Positions 33,079 through 41,493 of a DNA stretch of 64,000 nucleotides are shown piece by piece; position 1 is the first letter of the stretch; every line of letters starts with the position of its first letter. The stretch lies in NCBI RefSeq assembly GCF_001424565.1, contig NZ_LMOL01000004.1:87078-151077 (forward strand). Reading direction: 5' to 3'. The notes beneath the pieces were generated by a model that was not told the DNA's origin, ran no database searches, and saw nothing but the letters and a program-made list of their open reading frames with translations. Source of the DNA: Arthrobacter sp. Leaf141. Lineage in GTDB: Bacteria > Actinomycetota > Actinomycetes > Actinomycetales > Micrococcaceae. A program made the position numbers and the translations under genes.

Positions 33079-35135
33079 GCCCCCGGAAAAAGGACTCCAC
33101 CGCCGCAGACCAGGCTGCGCCGGAATCGGCCGTGACGGCCCCGGACCTGGATGACGACGATTTTGTTGAAGAGGAATTCACCCCGTCAGAGGCCGACGGG
33201 GACATGTTCGGCGGCATACCCGCCAAAAAGGCCCAGCATTTCTGGCCTTCCGCCAAGAGGCTGATGGGGCTGCTGCGCCCGGAGGCCCTTGGCATCTACC
33301 TCGTGGTGGCCCTGGTGGTGGTCGCCGTTGTCCTGAATGTCATCGCCCCCAAGATCCTGGGCCAGGCCATGGACGTGATCTTTGCCGGTGTGGTGGGCAA
33401 GCAACTGCCTGCCGGCGCCAGTAAGGACGAGTTCGTCGCGGGCCTCCGCCAGGCGGGGGATGCCAATTTCGCGGACATGGTTTCGCGGATGGAGCTGGTA
33501 CCCGGGACGGGCATCAATTTCGACAAACTGACCATGCTGATCGCCATGGTCCTGCTGATGTACTTCGTGGCCAACATCTTCCTGTGGCTGCAGGGTTACG
33601 TGCTCAACGTGATCGTGATGAAGGTGATCCGCCGGCTCCGTGACGACACGGAAAAGAAGCTCAACCGGCTGCCGCTGAACTACTTCGACACCCGCCAGCG
33701 CGGCGACGTCCTCTCCCGGGTAACCAACGACGTCGACAACGTCCAGCAGGCACTCCAGCAGGCATTCGCGCAGCTGATCAACTCGCTGCTCACGGTCATC
33801 GGCATCGTCATCATGATGTTCATCGTGTCCTGGCAGCTGGCCCTGATCGCCTTGGTGGCCCTGCCCCTGTCCGGTGTGGCCGCAGGCATCATCGGCGTCC
33901 GCAGCCAGAAGCTCTTTGCCGCGCAGTGGAAAAACACCGGTGCCCTGAACGGCCAGATCGAGGAGTCCTTCTCCGGCCACGACCTGGTCCGCGTCTTCGG
34001 CCGCGACGCCGATATGCTGGCCCGCTTCGAGGAACGCAACGAAGCCCTGTACAAGGCCAGCTTCGGCGCCCAGTTCGTCTCCGGCATCATCTTCCCGGTC
34101 ATGCAGTTTGTTTCCTACCTCAGCTACGTGGGCATCGCCGTGGTGGGCGGCCTCAGGGTGGCGTCCGGCTCCATGTCCCTGGGTGATGCCACCGCCTTCA
34201 TCCAGTACTCCCGCGAATTCACCCAGCCGCTGGGCCAGATGGCAGGCATGGCCAACATGCTGCAGTCCGGCGTGGCCTCGGCGGAACGGGTGTTCGAGTT
34301 CCTGGACGCTGACGAGCAGGACAGCGAGACCGCCACCGAGCACCTGCCGCCAAAGACGGACGGACACGTGGACTTCAAGGACGTGACCTTCAGCTACACG
34401 GAAGACAAAAAACTCATCGAGAACCTGTCCTTCACCGCGGAGCCCGGCCATACCGTGGCCATCGTAGGTCCCACGGGCGCAGGCAAGACCACCCTGGTGA
34501 ACCTGGTGATGCGCTTCTACGAGCTCAACTCCGGCGCCATCACCCTCGATGGCGTGGACATCACGCACCTCAGCCGGGCCGAGCTCCGGTCCAAGGTGGG
34601 CATGGTGCTCCAGGACGCATGGCTGTTCGGCGGCTCCATCTACGACAACATCCGCTACGGAAACCTGGACGCCACGGAGGAAGAAGTCATCGCCGCGGCC
34701 AAAGCCACGTTTGTTGACCGGTTCGTGCGGGCGCTCCCGGAGGGTTACCAAACGGTCATCGACGAGGAAGGCAACAACGTCAGTGCCGGCGAGAAGCAGC
34801 TGATCACCATTGCCCGCGCTTTTGTGGCCAACCCATCGCTGCTCATCCTCGACGAAGCCACCAGCTCCGTGGACACCCGTACCGAACTGCTGGTGCAGAA
34901 GGCCATGGCTGCGCTGCGGACGGACCGGACCAGCTTCGTTATTGCCCACCGGCTCTCCACCATCCGCGACGCCGACACCATCCTGGTGATGGAAAACGGC
35001 CGGATCGTGGAGCAGGGCAACCACAAGGTGCTGCTCGCCGCCCAGGGCGCCTACTACCGGCTGTACCAGTCGCAATTCGCAGGCTCGGACGCCGGGGAAA
35101 TCCCGGTGGATGACTCGACGGCGGTCCACAGCTGA
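33075..35135 (+). CDS. ABC exporter subunit B (half-transporter, degenerate signature motif)
   Basis: This 686-residue half-transporter has an acidic N-terminal extension of about 75 residues. Its exporter domain has about six helices, with Walker A GPTGAGKTT, Walker B LLILDEATSSVD (catalytic Glu present) and signature VSAGEKQ in place of VSGGQ. The complementary defects of subunits A and B match the pattern of heterodimeric exporters such as TM287/288, with one hydrolytic and one degenerate ATP site. Translationally coupled with subunit A. Confidence 0.9.
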   Translation: MSPRKKDSTAADQAAPESAVTAPDLDDDDFVEEEFTPSEADGDMFGGIPAKKAQHFWPSAKRLMGLLRPEALGIYLVVALVVVAVVLNVIAPKILGQAMDVIFAGVVGKQLPAGASKDEFVAGLRQAGDANFADMVSRMELVPGTGINFDKLTMLIAMVLLMYFVANIFLWLQGYVLNVIVMKVIRRLRDDTEKKLNRLPLNYFDTRQRGDVLSRVTNDVDNVQQALQQAFAQLINSLLTVIGIVIMMFIVSWQLALIALVALPLSGVAAGIIGVRSQKLFAAQWKNTGALNGQIEESFSGHDLVRVFGRDADMLARFEERNEALYKASFGAQFVSGIIFPVMQFVSYLSYVGIAVVGGLRVASGSMSLGDATAFIQYSREFTQPLGQMAGMANMLQSGVASAERVFEFLDADEQDSETATEHLPPKTDGHVDFKDVTFSYTEDKKLIENLSFTAEPGHTVAIVGPTGAGKTTLVNLVMRFYELNSGAITLDGVDITHLSRAELRSKVGMVLQDAWLFGGSIYDNIRYGNLDATEEEVIAAAKATFVDRFVRALPEGYQTVIDEEGNNVSAGEKQLITIARAFVANPSLLILDEATSSVDTRTELLVQKAMAALRTDRTSFVIAHRLSTIRDADTILVMENGRIVEQGNHKVLLAAQGAYYRLYQSQFAGSDAGEIPVDDSTAVHS

Positions 35136-35173
35136 GCGCCGGCACCGCAGCCCCGGTCCGGATTGAAGTCCCG

Positions 35174-35596
35174 GTGCCCATGCGCTGGGGCGACATGGAC
35201 GCTTACGGACACATCAACAACGTCCAGATCGTGAGGATGCTGGAGGAGGCGCGGATCGCCGCCTTCGGCCCTCCCCGGGGAGCCGGCCAGCCAGGCGTTG
35301 ACCCGCAGGTTTCCCTCTTCAACGACGTCCCGGACGGCACCATGGCGCTGGTGGTTGACCACAGAATCCGTTACGTCCGGACGCTGGAGTACCGCAACAT
35401 CCCCGCCGTGGTCCAGGTGTGGATCGGCGCCGTCAAGGGCGCCAGCTTTGATATCCACTACCTTGTCCTGGACCCGGTGACGGGCGAGGACTGCGTGAAG
35501 GCAAGCAGCCACCTGGCGTTTGTGGACGAGGCCACCGGCCGGGTCCAGCGACTCACTCCCGAGCAGCGGCAACGGCTGGCGCCCTACGTGCACTAG
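35174..35596 (+). CDS. acyl-CoA thioesterase, 4HBT hotdog family
   Basis: The 4HBT-type thioesterase (about 140 residues from the GTG) has the conserved opening RWGDMDAYGHINN with the active-site Asp, and VQIVRMLEEARI. Hydrolyses acyl-CoA thioesters in the cytoplasm. From the GTG at 35174 the family's first strand is lost; the frame also extends to a CTG at 35132, overlapping the previous stop, which would restore residues such as VRIEVPVPMRWGD. The true start is uncertain. Confidence 0.82.
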   Translation: MPMRWGDMDAYGHINNVQIVRMLEEARIAAFGPPRGAGQPGVDPQVSLFNDVPDGTMALVVDHRIRYVRTLEYRNIPAVVQVWIGAVKGASFDIHYLVLDPVTGEDCVKASSHLAFVDEATGRVQRLTPEQRQRLAPYVH

Positions 35597-35632
35597 CAGC
35601 CGCACCCCCATCACATCCACTGAAGGAGCACC

Positions 35633-35863
35633 ATGGCAAAGAAAAAGACCTGGAAAGAAATGTCGCCGGCCAGCAAGGCCGGAACCATTGTGGTGGGTGT
35701 GGCGCAGGTGGCGCTGCTCCTGGCAGCCCAACGGGACATTTCCCGCCGCCCCGCGGAACTCATCAACGGACCCAAAGCGGCCTGGCGGCTGGCCGCGTTT
35801 GTGAACTTCATCGGGCCTACCGGCTACTTCATCTTCGGCCGGAAACGGGCTGCGGGCCTCTAA
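35633..35863 (+). CDS. small membrane protein, PLDc_N-like
   Basis: This 76-residue protein has two hydrophobic segments (GTIVVGVAQVALLLAA and WRLAAFVNFIGPTGYFIFG), preceded by a basic N terminus. GAAGGAG precedes the ATG. The pattern resembles the PLDc_N (phospholipase D N-terminal) family of small membrane proteins; function unknown. Follows the thioesterase gene by 36 bases. Confidence 0.7.
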   Translation: MAKKKTWKEMSPASKAGTIVVGVAQVALLLAAQRDISRRPAELINGPKAAWRLAAFVNFIGPTGYFIFGRKRAAGL

Positions 35864-35892
35864 GCCAGGCGGCCGCCCGTCCGGGCGCCGGG

Positions 35893-37548
35893 TTACACCG
35901 GTACCCGGAAGGTAAACACCGTTCCCTCACCCAGGGTGCTGTCCACGTCGATGGAACCGCCGTGGGCTTCCACGATTGCCTTGCTGATAGGCAGGCCCAG
36001 CCCGACGCCCGGAATGGCGGTGCGGCGGACGTTGCTGGTGCGGAAGAACTTCGCAAACACCTCGGATGCGTCCTCAGGGGTCATCCCCATGCCAGTGTCC
36101 GTGACCCTGCAGGCCACGTTTCCGTCCTCCTCCACGAGGCTGACCCGGACGCTGCCGCCGTCGGGCGAGTATTTGATGGCATTCGACACCAGGTTGTCCA
36201 GGACCTGTGAGATCCTGGCGCCATCCACGTGGGCTTCCAGGGTGTCCGGGACGTCCGCCGTCAGGACAATACCCGAGGCGGCGGCTTTGGGCAGGGCCGA
36301 TGAGACGCTGCTGCGCACCAGCTCAGCCACGTTCACCGCATGGGGTGTGACAATCAGCTGCCCGTTGCGGCTGGCCAGCAGATCCGAGACCAGCGTGAGG
36401 AGCCGCTCCGAGTTCCGGCGGATGATATCGAGCATTTCGCGCTGTGAATCGTCCGGCTCGTCGAAGAGCAGCAGTTCAACGTATCCGAGGATGGATGTCA
36501 GCGGAGTACGGAATTCATGGGAGACGCTGGAGACGAAGTCATCCTTTGCGGTCAGCGCATTGACGAGGTCTGTGACGTCACCGAACGCAATGACGGAACC
36601 GGCAAATTTGCCGTCTTCGTCCTTCATCGCGCGGGCAGTGGTCACAAAGGCCCGCTGCGCTGCTCCCTCGCCCAGCCACACGAGGTAGTCAGTGAAGGTC
36701 TCGCCGAGGACGGCACGGCGCACCGGCCGGTCTTCCACGGGAATGAGGGTGGTCCGGTCCGCTGCGTAGACCAGGAGCTGGGACTCGTTGGGGTCTTCGA
36801 TGGTGCTGGGCCGGGCCAGTTCATGGTTGGCGCGCTGCTTGCGGTTCATCAGGATGTCGTGCCCGTCGGCGTCCACGGCGAGTACGCCCAGGTGGACGGT
36901 GTCCAGGACCGTGTTGAGCAGGGCTTCCTGGCGCTGGCTGGTCCGCAGGTTGGCCTGCAAAAGCGCGTCCTTGTCCTGCAGCTCCTTTTGTTGGCGCATC
37001 ATGCTGCGCGTCAGGACGCTCACGGACACACCGATACCCAGCATCATGACCGGAAGCAGCAGGGCGCGGGTCAAGCCTTGGGGCGTCACGTCGCCCTTAA
37101 GGAACAGCGGCACCCAGATGATGGCAAGGGGCGCCAGGAAGGAGAGCCAGACCGACGTTTTCGGGTAGTAGCTGGAGGCGCACAGCCAGATCACCGGGAA
37201 GACCGCCAGGAGGCTGATGCCGGTCAGGCTGTCCTGGCCGCCTTCGCGGCCCACCGCGATGGAAATGAAGTCAAGCAGCGGTATGACCAGGAAGCTGGTG
37301 TACGGCAGCCGGTCCCACGGCACCAGGTAGCAGAGGGCCATGATGAGGAGCTGGGAGATGACAAAGGAGCCGAACAGCACGTTGTCCATGGTGCCCGGGA
37401 AGAAGGCCCACACCAGGAAGACCGTCAGCAGCGTGGTGATGAACAGCGGCATCTGGCTCATGGCCACGCGGTCCGTCAGGCGGAGTTCATGGAAGGGCCG
37501 CCTAAGCCGCCAAAAGCGCCCGGCGGACCATAGCTCGCGGTCAGACAT
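35893..37548 (-). CDS. sensor histidine kinase with membrane-associated sensor and PAS-like domain
   Basis: This 551-residue protein has about six membrane segments in residues 30-195, a coiled-coil (LTRSMMRQQKELQDKDALLQ), a PAS-like domain about 210-330, and then a HisKA domain with the phospho-accepting His344 in SVSHEFRTP, and an ATPase domain with N box (NLVSNAIKYSPDGG), G1 (DTGMGMTPEDASEVF) and G2 (GVGLGLPISKAI). It is divergent from the OmpR-type response regulator at 37645, so the two are the likely pair. Signal unknown. Confidence 0.92.
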   Translation of the reverse strand: MSDRELWSAGRFWRLRRPFHELRLTDRVAMSQMPLFITTLLTVFLVWAFFPGTMDNVLFGSFVISQLLIMALCYLVPWDRLPYTSFLVIPLLDFISIAVGREGGQDSLTGISLLAVFPVIWLCASSYYPKTSVWLSFLAPLAIIWVPLFLKGDVTPQGLTRALLLPVMMLGIGVSVSVLTRSMMRQQKELQDKDALLQANLRTSQRQEALLNTVLDTVHLGVLAVDADGHDILMNRKQRANHELARPSTIEDPNESQLLVYAADRTTLIPVEDRPVRRAVLGETFTDYLVWLGEGAAQRAFVTTARAMKDEDGKFAGSVIAFGDVTDLVNALTAKDDFVSSVSHEFRTPLTSILGYVELLLFDEPDDSQREMLDIIRRNSERLLTLVSDLLASRNGQLIVTPHAVNVAELVRSSVSSALPKAAASGIVLTADVPDTLEAHVDGARISQVLDNLVSNAIKYSPDGGSVRVSLVEEDGNVACRVTDTGMGMTPEDASEVFAKFFRTSNVRRTAIPGVGLGLPISKAIVEAHGGSIDVDSTLGEGTVFTFRVPV

Positions 37549-37592
37549 GGCGGTGGGGCTTCTGGGGCAGGAGTTGCAGGACCATACAAGCA

Positions 37593-37617
37593 GGATATAT
37601 CCGCACCGGGCTATACT
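37593..37617. promoter_or_regulatory. palindrome and -10 in the kinase/regulator intergenic region
   Basis: GGATATATCC (37593-37602) is a perfect 10-bp palindrome. TATACT (37612-37617) is a near-consensus -10 for the plus-strand regulator gene, 27 bases before its ATG. No clear -35 is seen. Confidence 0.4.
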
Positions 37618-37644
37618 TCAGACGTTGGCTGCTGAGGGGACACT

Positions 37645-38412
37645 ATGAGTGAAGCACGTGTGGGACTTGTCATTGAGGATGATCACGATATCCGGGAACT
37701 GGTCCGCACTGTGCTGACCCAGGCCGGCTTTGAGGTGACGGTAGCCAGCACGGGCGCAGAAGGCGTCCTGGTGGCTAAAACCCTGAACCCCGACGTGATT
37801 ACACTCGACCTGGGCCTGCCCGACATCGACGGTTTCGAAGTGTCGAGGCAGATCCGTGAGTTCTCGGACGCCTACATCGTGATGCTGACGGCCCGCACCG
37901 AGGAACTCGATACTTTGATCGGCCTGGAATCCGGCGCCGATGACTACCTCACCAAGCCGTTCCGGCCCCGCGAGCTCCGGGCCCGCGTTGCTGCGATGAT
38001 GCGCCGGCCCAGGTCCGCAGCGGAGGCAACGGACACGTCAGCGCCTGAGGTGTCCGCCAACAACCACGTGCGGCCCGAACGGGGCAATTTCAGCCACAAC
38101 GGCCTTGACCTGAGCTACGCGTCCCGGACTGTGCTGGTGGATGGGACGGAAATGAACCTGACCCGGACGGAATTCGAACTCCTGCACGCGCTGCTGGAAG
38201 CCGGCCGGACTGTCCGGACCAAGGCGGATCTGGTGCGTCGGCTGCGGGACGAGGATTACGACGTCGGAAGTTACATCAGCGAATCCGACGAACGATCCGT
38301 GGAAGTCCACATGGGCAACCTGCGCAAAAAGCTGGGCGATTCGCCGCAAAGCCCGCGCTGGCTCCAGACTGTACGCGGTGTGGGTTACCGCCTGGCTCCC
38401 GGCGAGCACTGA
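37645..38412 (+). CDS. OmpR-family response regulator
   Basis: This 255-residue protein has a receiver domain with acidic pocket (VIEDDHD), phospho-acceptor Asp55 in TLDLGLPDIDG, and Lys in LTKPFRPRELRARV. A linker of about 30 residues leads to a winged-helix DNA-binding domain (LTRTEFELLHALLEAGRTV, VEVHMGNLRKKL, VRGVGYRL). It is divergent from the histidine kinase gene and its 3' end overlaps that of the HPt-like gene on the other strand by 28 bases. Confidence 0.93.
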   Translation: MSEARVGLVIEDDHDIRELVRTVLTQAGFEVTVASTGAEGVLVAKTLNPDVITLDLGLPDIDGFEVSRQIREFSDAYIVMLTARTEELDTLIGLESGADDYLTKPFRPRELRARVAAMMRRPRSAAEATDTSAPEVSANNHVRPERGNFSHNGLDLSYASRTVLVDGTEMNLTRTEFELLHALLEAGRTVRTKADLVRRLRDEDYDVGSYISESDERSVEVHMGNLRKKLGDSPQSPRWLQTVRGVGYRLAPGEH

Positions 38413-38795
38413 GACTGTAGCCTGTGGATGGTCTGCCGGCCGCAGTGGTCGATGGGCCGCAGGAACGTCGCTGCCAGGTTTGGCAGCACCACCGCGATGT
38501 CGCCGCTCCGGGCGCCCCGCCGGATTTCGCCTTCGAGGTCCAGCGCCAGTCCTGCCAGGCGTTCCGCGCCCACCATCTGGCTGGACGTTTTGAGGCTGAG
38601 GACCGCGTCCACTGAGCCCTCGAGGTCTCCCGTGGTGAGGGCGAGCCGCAGGCGGCTTATCCGCTGGGGAAGGTATTCGATGAAGTGGCCCACAAAGACC
38701 TTGCTGTAGCCGCCGTCGTCCTCCAGCTCTTCCCGCAGCCGGTCCAGTACGGACTGGTCCACCAGTGGCCGCGGGGTGTCATCTGAGGTGCTCAA
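38385..38795 (-). CDS. HPt-like domain protein lacking the phospho-histidine
   Basis: This 136-residue all-helical protein aligns with HPt domains (VLDRLREELEDDGGYSKVF, FIEYLPQRISRLRLAL, LKTSSQMVGAERLAGLALDL). The expected phospho-accepting His (AHxLKxSS) is Leu here: AVLSLKTSS. It may be a pseudo-HPt binding the kinase or regulator. I prefer the TTG start at 38795 (AAAGGA 5 bases upstream) over an ATG at 38852 that adds an unconserved, proline-rich N terminus. It converges on and overlaps the response-regulator gene by 28 bases. Confidence 0.7.
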   Translation of the reverse strand: MSTSDDTPRPLVDQSVLDRLREELEDDGGYSKVFVGHFIEYLPQRISRLRLALTTGDLEGSVDAVLSLKTSSQMVGAERLAGLALDLEGEIRRGARSGDIAVVLPNLAATFLRPIDHCGRQTIHRLQSQCSPGARR

Positions 38796-38919
38796 AACGG
38801 TCCTTTCCGGTGGTGATCGGCGTCGGGGAAACCAGGGAATCAACGGGGTCATTTGCTCTTCTTCAGGTTAGGTGGATGGCCTTGGCGGGTCAGGTTTTCA
38901 GCGAATAATTGTGGGTTTC

Positions 38920-38950
38920 TTGATAAGACTGCGGCTTTTACCCCTAATAT
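38920..38950 (+). promoter_or_regulatory. weak promoter candidate upstream of the GH26-like gene
   Basis: TTGATA (38920-38925) and TAATAT (38945-38950) have a 19-base spacer, longer than ideal. They lie about 65 bases before the start codon in the divergent HPt/GH26 gap. Confidence 0.3.
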
Positions 38951-39016
38951 CGAACCCAGTGCTTTCCGCACCAAAAATGGCGGCTTTTTGCTGCCGGCTG
39001 ACTGGGGACAACTGCC

Positions 39017-40255
39017 ATGATCCGATCGCTGAAAACCGTTGTTGCTGGGTTGCTTGCCGGGACGGTCCTGGTGGTGTCCGGGGTGTCCGGCATCGCGCCG
39101 GCCGCTGCGGCACCGGCTGCCCAGGTCACGCTAAGTCCGGGGTCCGGTCCTGCCGGCTCCGCGGTTACGGCGACCGGGACGGGCTTCAAAGCCTCCACCA
39201 GTGGAACCGTCACAGCGGGCGCCAGCTCATTTTCCTTCAAGACATCCGGCACAGGCTCATTCAGCACGGGGATTGTGATCCCCGCTGGAGCCACCGGCAG
39301 CCTCACAGTCACCGCCAAGACGTCGGCCACTAAAGCGTCGGCGCTGTTTGTTGTGCAGCCCGCGGTGGTGACCGAGCCGCAACCTCCTGTGATCAGCTCG
39401 GCGAAACTCCGCTTTGGTGTGGCGACTCAGGGTGGGGCCTCCGCCGGGGCGGAACTCGATGCTGTGGGCGTGCTGGCGGGGGAGAGCCCCTCCATGGTCC
39501 TGATGTACAAAGACTTCCTGCAGGCACCGCCGCTGGCCGAGCTGGATGCGGTTTCGGCCCGCGGCGCCACGGCATTGCTCACCTGGGAACCGTGGGCCTG
39601 GGGCGGCGGCGTTGAGCAGCCCGCCTTTTCCCTCGACCGGATCACCGCGGGAGATTTTGACGCCCACATCCGTGCATGGGGACAGTCGCTGGCCTCGTGG
39701 GGCAAACCGGTGATGCTGCGGTTCGCCCACGAAATGAACGGAAATTGGTACCCATGGGCTGAAGGCGTCAACAGCAATCAGGCCGGCGACTACGTGTCCG
39801 CGTGGCGGCACGTCCATGACGTGGTGGCGGCACAGGGTGCGGCGAACGTGCAATGGGTCTGGTCGCCCAACGTTCCCTACTGGGGTTCCACGGACCTTAC
39901 CGGGTTGTATCCGGGAGCCGGGTACGTCGACGTTGTGGCGCTGGACGGCTACAACTGGGGGACGTCCGCCGCCTGGAGCAGTTGGGTCTCGCCGCAGGAC
40001 CTGTTCAGCCCGGGTATTGCCCAGCTGCGGACGTTGGCGCCGGGCAGTCCGATACTTGTAGCGGAGACTGCAGCCAGTGAGTTGGGTGGTTCCAAAGCGG
40101 CCTGGAACAGGGACCTGGTGGCGTACCTTGCCAGTCAGCCGGACGTTATGGGTTTTGTGTGGTTCCATCTGCAGAAGGAAGCGGACTGGCGGATCAACAG
40201 CAGTGAATCGTCGGCGACTGCGCTGAAAGCCGCGCTCCTGGCTCGAAGGAGCTAG
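39017..40255 (+). CDS. secreted glycoside hydrolase, GH26-like (beta-mannanase type)
   Basis: This 412-residue protein has a signal peptide about 1-32 (cleavage after APAAAA). Residues about 35-115 form an IPT/TIG-like Ser/Thr/Gly-rich domain. The catalytic domain follows, with acid/base Glu in RFAHEMNGNWYPW and a nucleophile candidate in ILVAETAASE; QWVWSPNVPYWG and FVWFHLQKEADWR are further GH26-type segments. GH26 enzymes cut beta-mannans or related beta-glucans. Alone on its strand. Confidence 0.82.
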   Translation: MIRSLKTVVAGLLAGTVLVVSGVSGIAPAAAAPAAQVTLSPGSGPAGSAVTATGTGFKASTSGTVTAGASSFSFKTSGTGSFSTGIVIPAGATGSLTVTAKTSATKASALFVVQPAVVTEPQPPVISSAKLRFGVATQGGASAGAELDAVGVLAGESPSMVLMYKDFLQAPPLAELDAVSARGATALLTWEPWAWGGGVEQPAFSLDRITAGDFDAHIRAWGQSLASWGKPVMLRFAHEMNGNWYPWAEGVNSNQAGDYVSAWRHVHDVVAAQGAANVQWVWSPNVPYWGSTDLTGLYPGAGYVDVVALDGYNWGTSAAWSSWVSPQDLFSPGIAQLRTLAPGSPILVAETAASELGGSKAAWNRDLVAYLASQPDVMGFVWFHLQKEADWRINSSESSATALKAALLARRS

Positions 40256-40394
40256 CCGGCACTCGGGGATTACTGGGATTACGGGGCTCCGGACTCTGGT
40301 TGGTGATCCCCACGCAGGACCACAAGCACCATTGTGTCCGGCACGCATCAAGAACCTGGGCGCCGGAGCCCAGGATTGGCTCAAGATTGCGGCG

Positions 40395-40823
40395 TCAGGT
40401 CCGGGAATCCAGGAAATTCTCCAGTGTTGACTCCAGCGCTGAGCTGTCCCTGAGCTCGCATTCCCACACTGTGAGGACATCCCAGCCCGCCTTCTGGAGT
40501 TGTTTCCGCTGCTCCGCGTCCCGCTCCCGTGTCCGGGACCGCTTGGCCGCCCAGAATTCGGCGTTGGCCTTCGGTGCGTGCTGGCCCACGCGGCAGTCGT
40601 GGAAGTGCCAGAAGCAGCCGTTGACGAAGATGACCTTGCGCCGGCCTGCGAATACAAGGTCAGGCCTGCCAGGGAGCCGGACCGACCCGGACCTCCCATG
40701 GAGACGGAACCGGTAGCCTTTGGCGTGCACCAGCCGGCGTACCAGCAACTCCGGTTTGGTGTTTTTGCCGCGGATTCTGGACATGTTCCAGCTGCGCTGC
40801 TGGGGTGTGAGCTTGTCCGACAT
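40395..40823 (-). CDS. vsr: very short patch repair endonuclease
   Basis: This 142-residue protein has the full Vsr layout: WNMSRIRGKNTKPELLVRR, LPGRPDLVFAGRRKVIFVNG with the catalytic Asp, and CFWHFHDC with zinc-binding residues. Vsr cuts T:G mismatches produced by deamination of 5-methylcytosine and usually sits beside a cytosine methyltransferase gene, but none is present here. It is next to a flavin-binding protein gene on the same strand. Confidence 0.93.
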   Translation of the reverse strand: MSDKLTPQQRSWNMSRIRGKNTKPELLVRRLVHAKGYRFRLHGRSGSVRLPGRPDLVFAGRRKVIFVNGCFWHFHDCRVGQHAPKANAEFWAAKRSRTRERDAEQRKQLQKAGWDVLTVWECELRDSSALESTLENFLDSRT

Positions 40824-40851
40824 GGCCAGTCCGTTAGGTGGTCACGGGGCT

Positions 40852-41286
40852 TTAGATCTCTCGTTCCGGCTGCTGGCCGAGCTGGAAATGCCTGCCGCTC
40901 ACGGACGCCGGCACAATCTCGACGTAGAAGTCCTTCAGTGTTGGCACCCAGGACTGGAGGCCAAGCTCTTCCACGGGAGCCAAGTCGGCGGAGGTGTTCA
41001 GCACCCTTGCCTTGCCCCGGACCACTACGGACCAGGCTTCGTCGGAGAGGACACCGTCGGCTTCAAAAAGTACGGCGTCGTTGATGGTGAGTTGGGCGAG
41101 CTTATTGCCCGGGGCGGTCCGCAGGTAGATCTTCCTCGCGGCGGTCACGTAATTCACGGGGAAGATATCTGGTTCGCCGGCAACGGAAACCACCAGCCGC
41201 CCGTGCCTGGTGTTGTCCACCAGATGCCAGGACTGGTCGTCGGTGAGGTCCAGGACCGGATTGCCATCCTTATGTTCAAACATCAT
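40852..41286 (-). CDS. pyridoxamine 5'-phosphate oxidase family protein
   Basis: This 144-residue split beta-barrel protein of the PNPOx-like FMN/F420-binding superfamily carries GRLVVSVAGEPDIFPVNYV and AWSVVVRGKARVL. It is likely a flavin- or F420-binding protein; the exact activity is not shown. Precedes vsr by 28 bases on the minus strand. Confidence 0.82.
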   Translation of the reverse strand: MMFEHKDGNPVLDLTDDQSWHLVDNTRHGRLVVSVAGEPDIFPVNYVTAARKIYLRTAPGNKLAQLTINDAVLFEADGVLSDEAWSVVVRGKARVLNTSADLAPVEELGLQSWVPTLKDFYVEIVPASVSGRHFQLGQQPEREI

Positions 41287-41493
41287 GCCCCCATTCTTCT
41301 ACGACTTGTAGAAATTGGCTAGGGTTTTTGATGAAATTCGAATCCAGCGCCTGGTTGTTTTGCGGGGCCCGCAAAAGTGAGACTCCCGTCCCGGAAGTTC
41401 TTAACGCGGCCGAAACAGGCCTGTGACCAGCCCGTATCCCGCGCTGGATAACGTCGCAGCAGACCCAATCCGGCGACGAAAGCGACGCGCAAT

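Noticed and set aside
36517..37533. 338-codon plus-strand frame opposite the histidine kinase
   Set aside because: Kinase motifs on the minus strand are unambiguous; the plus frame has no domain.
41325..41345. T-loop-like TTCGAATCC suggesting a tRNA
   Set aside because: No cloverleaf, anticodon stem or acceptor stem could be formed around it.
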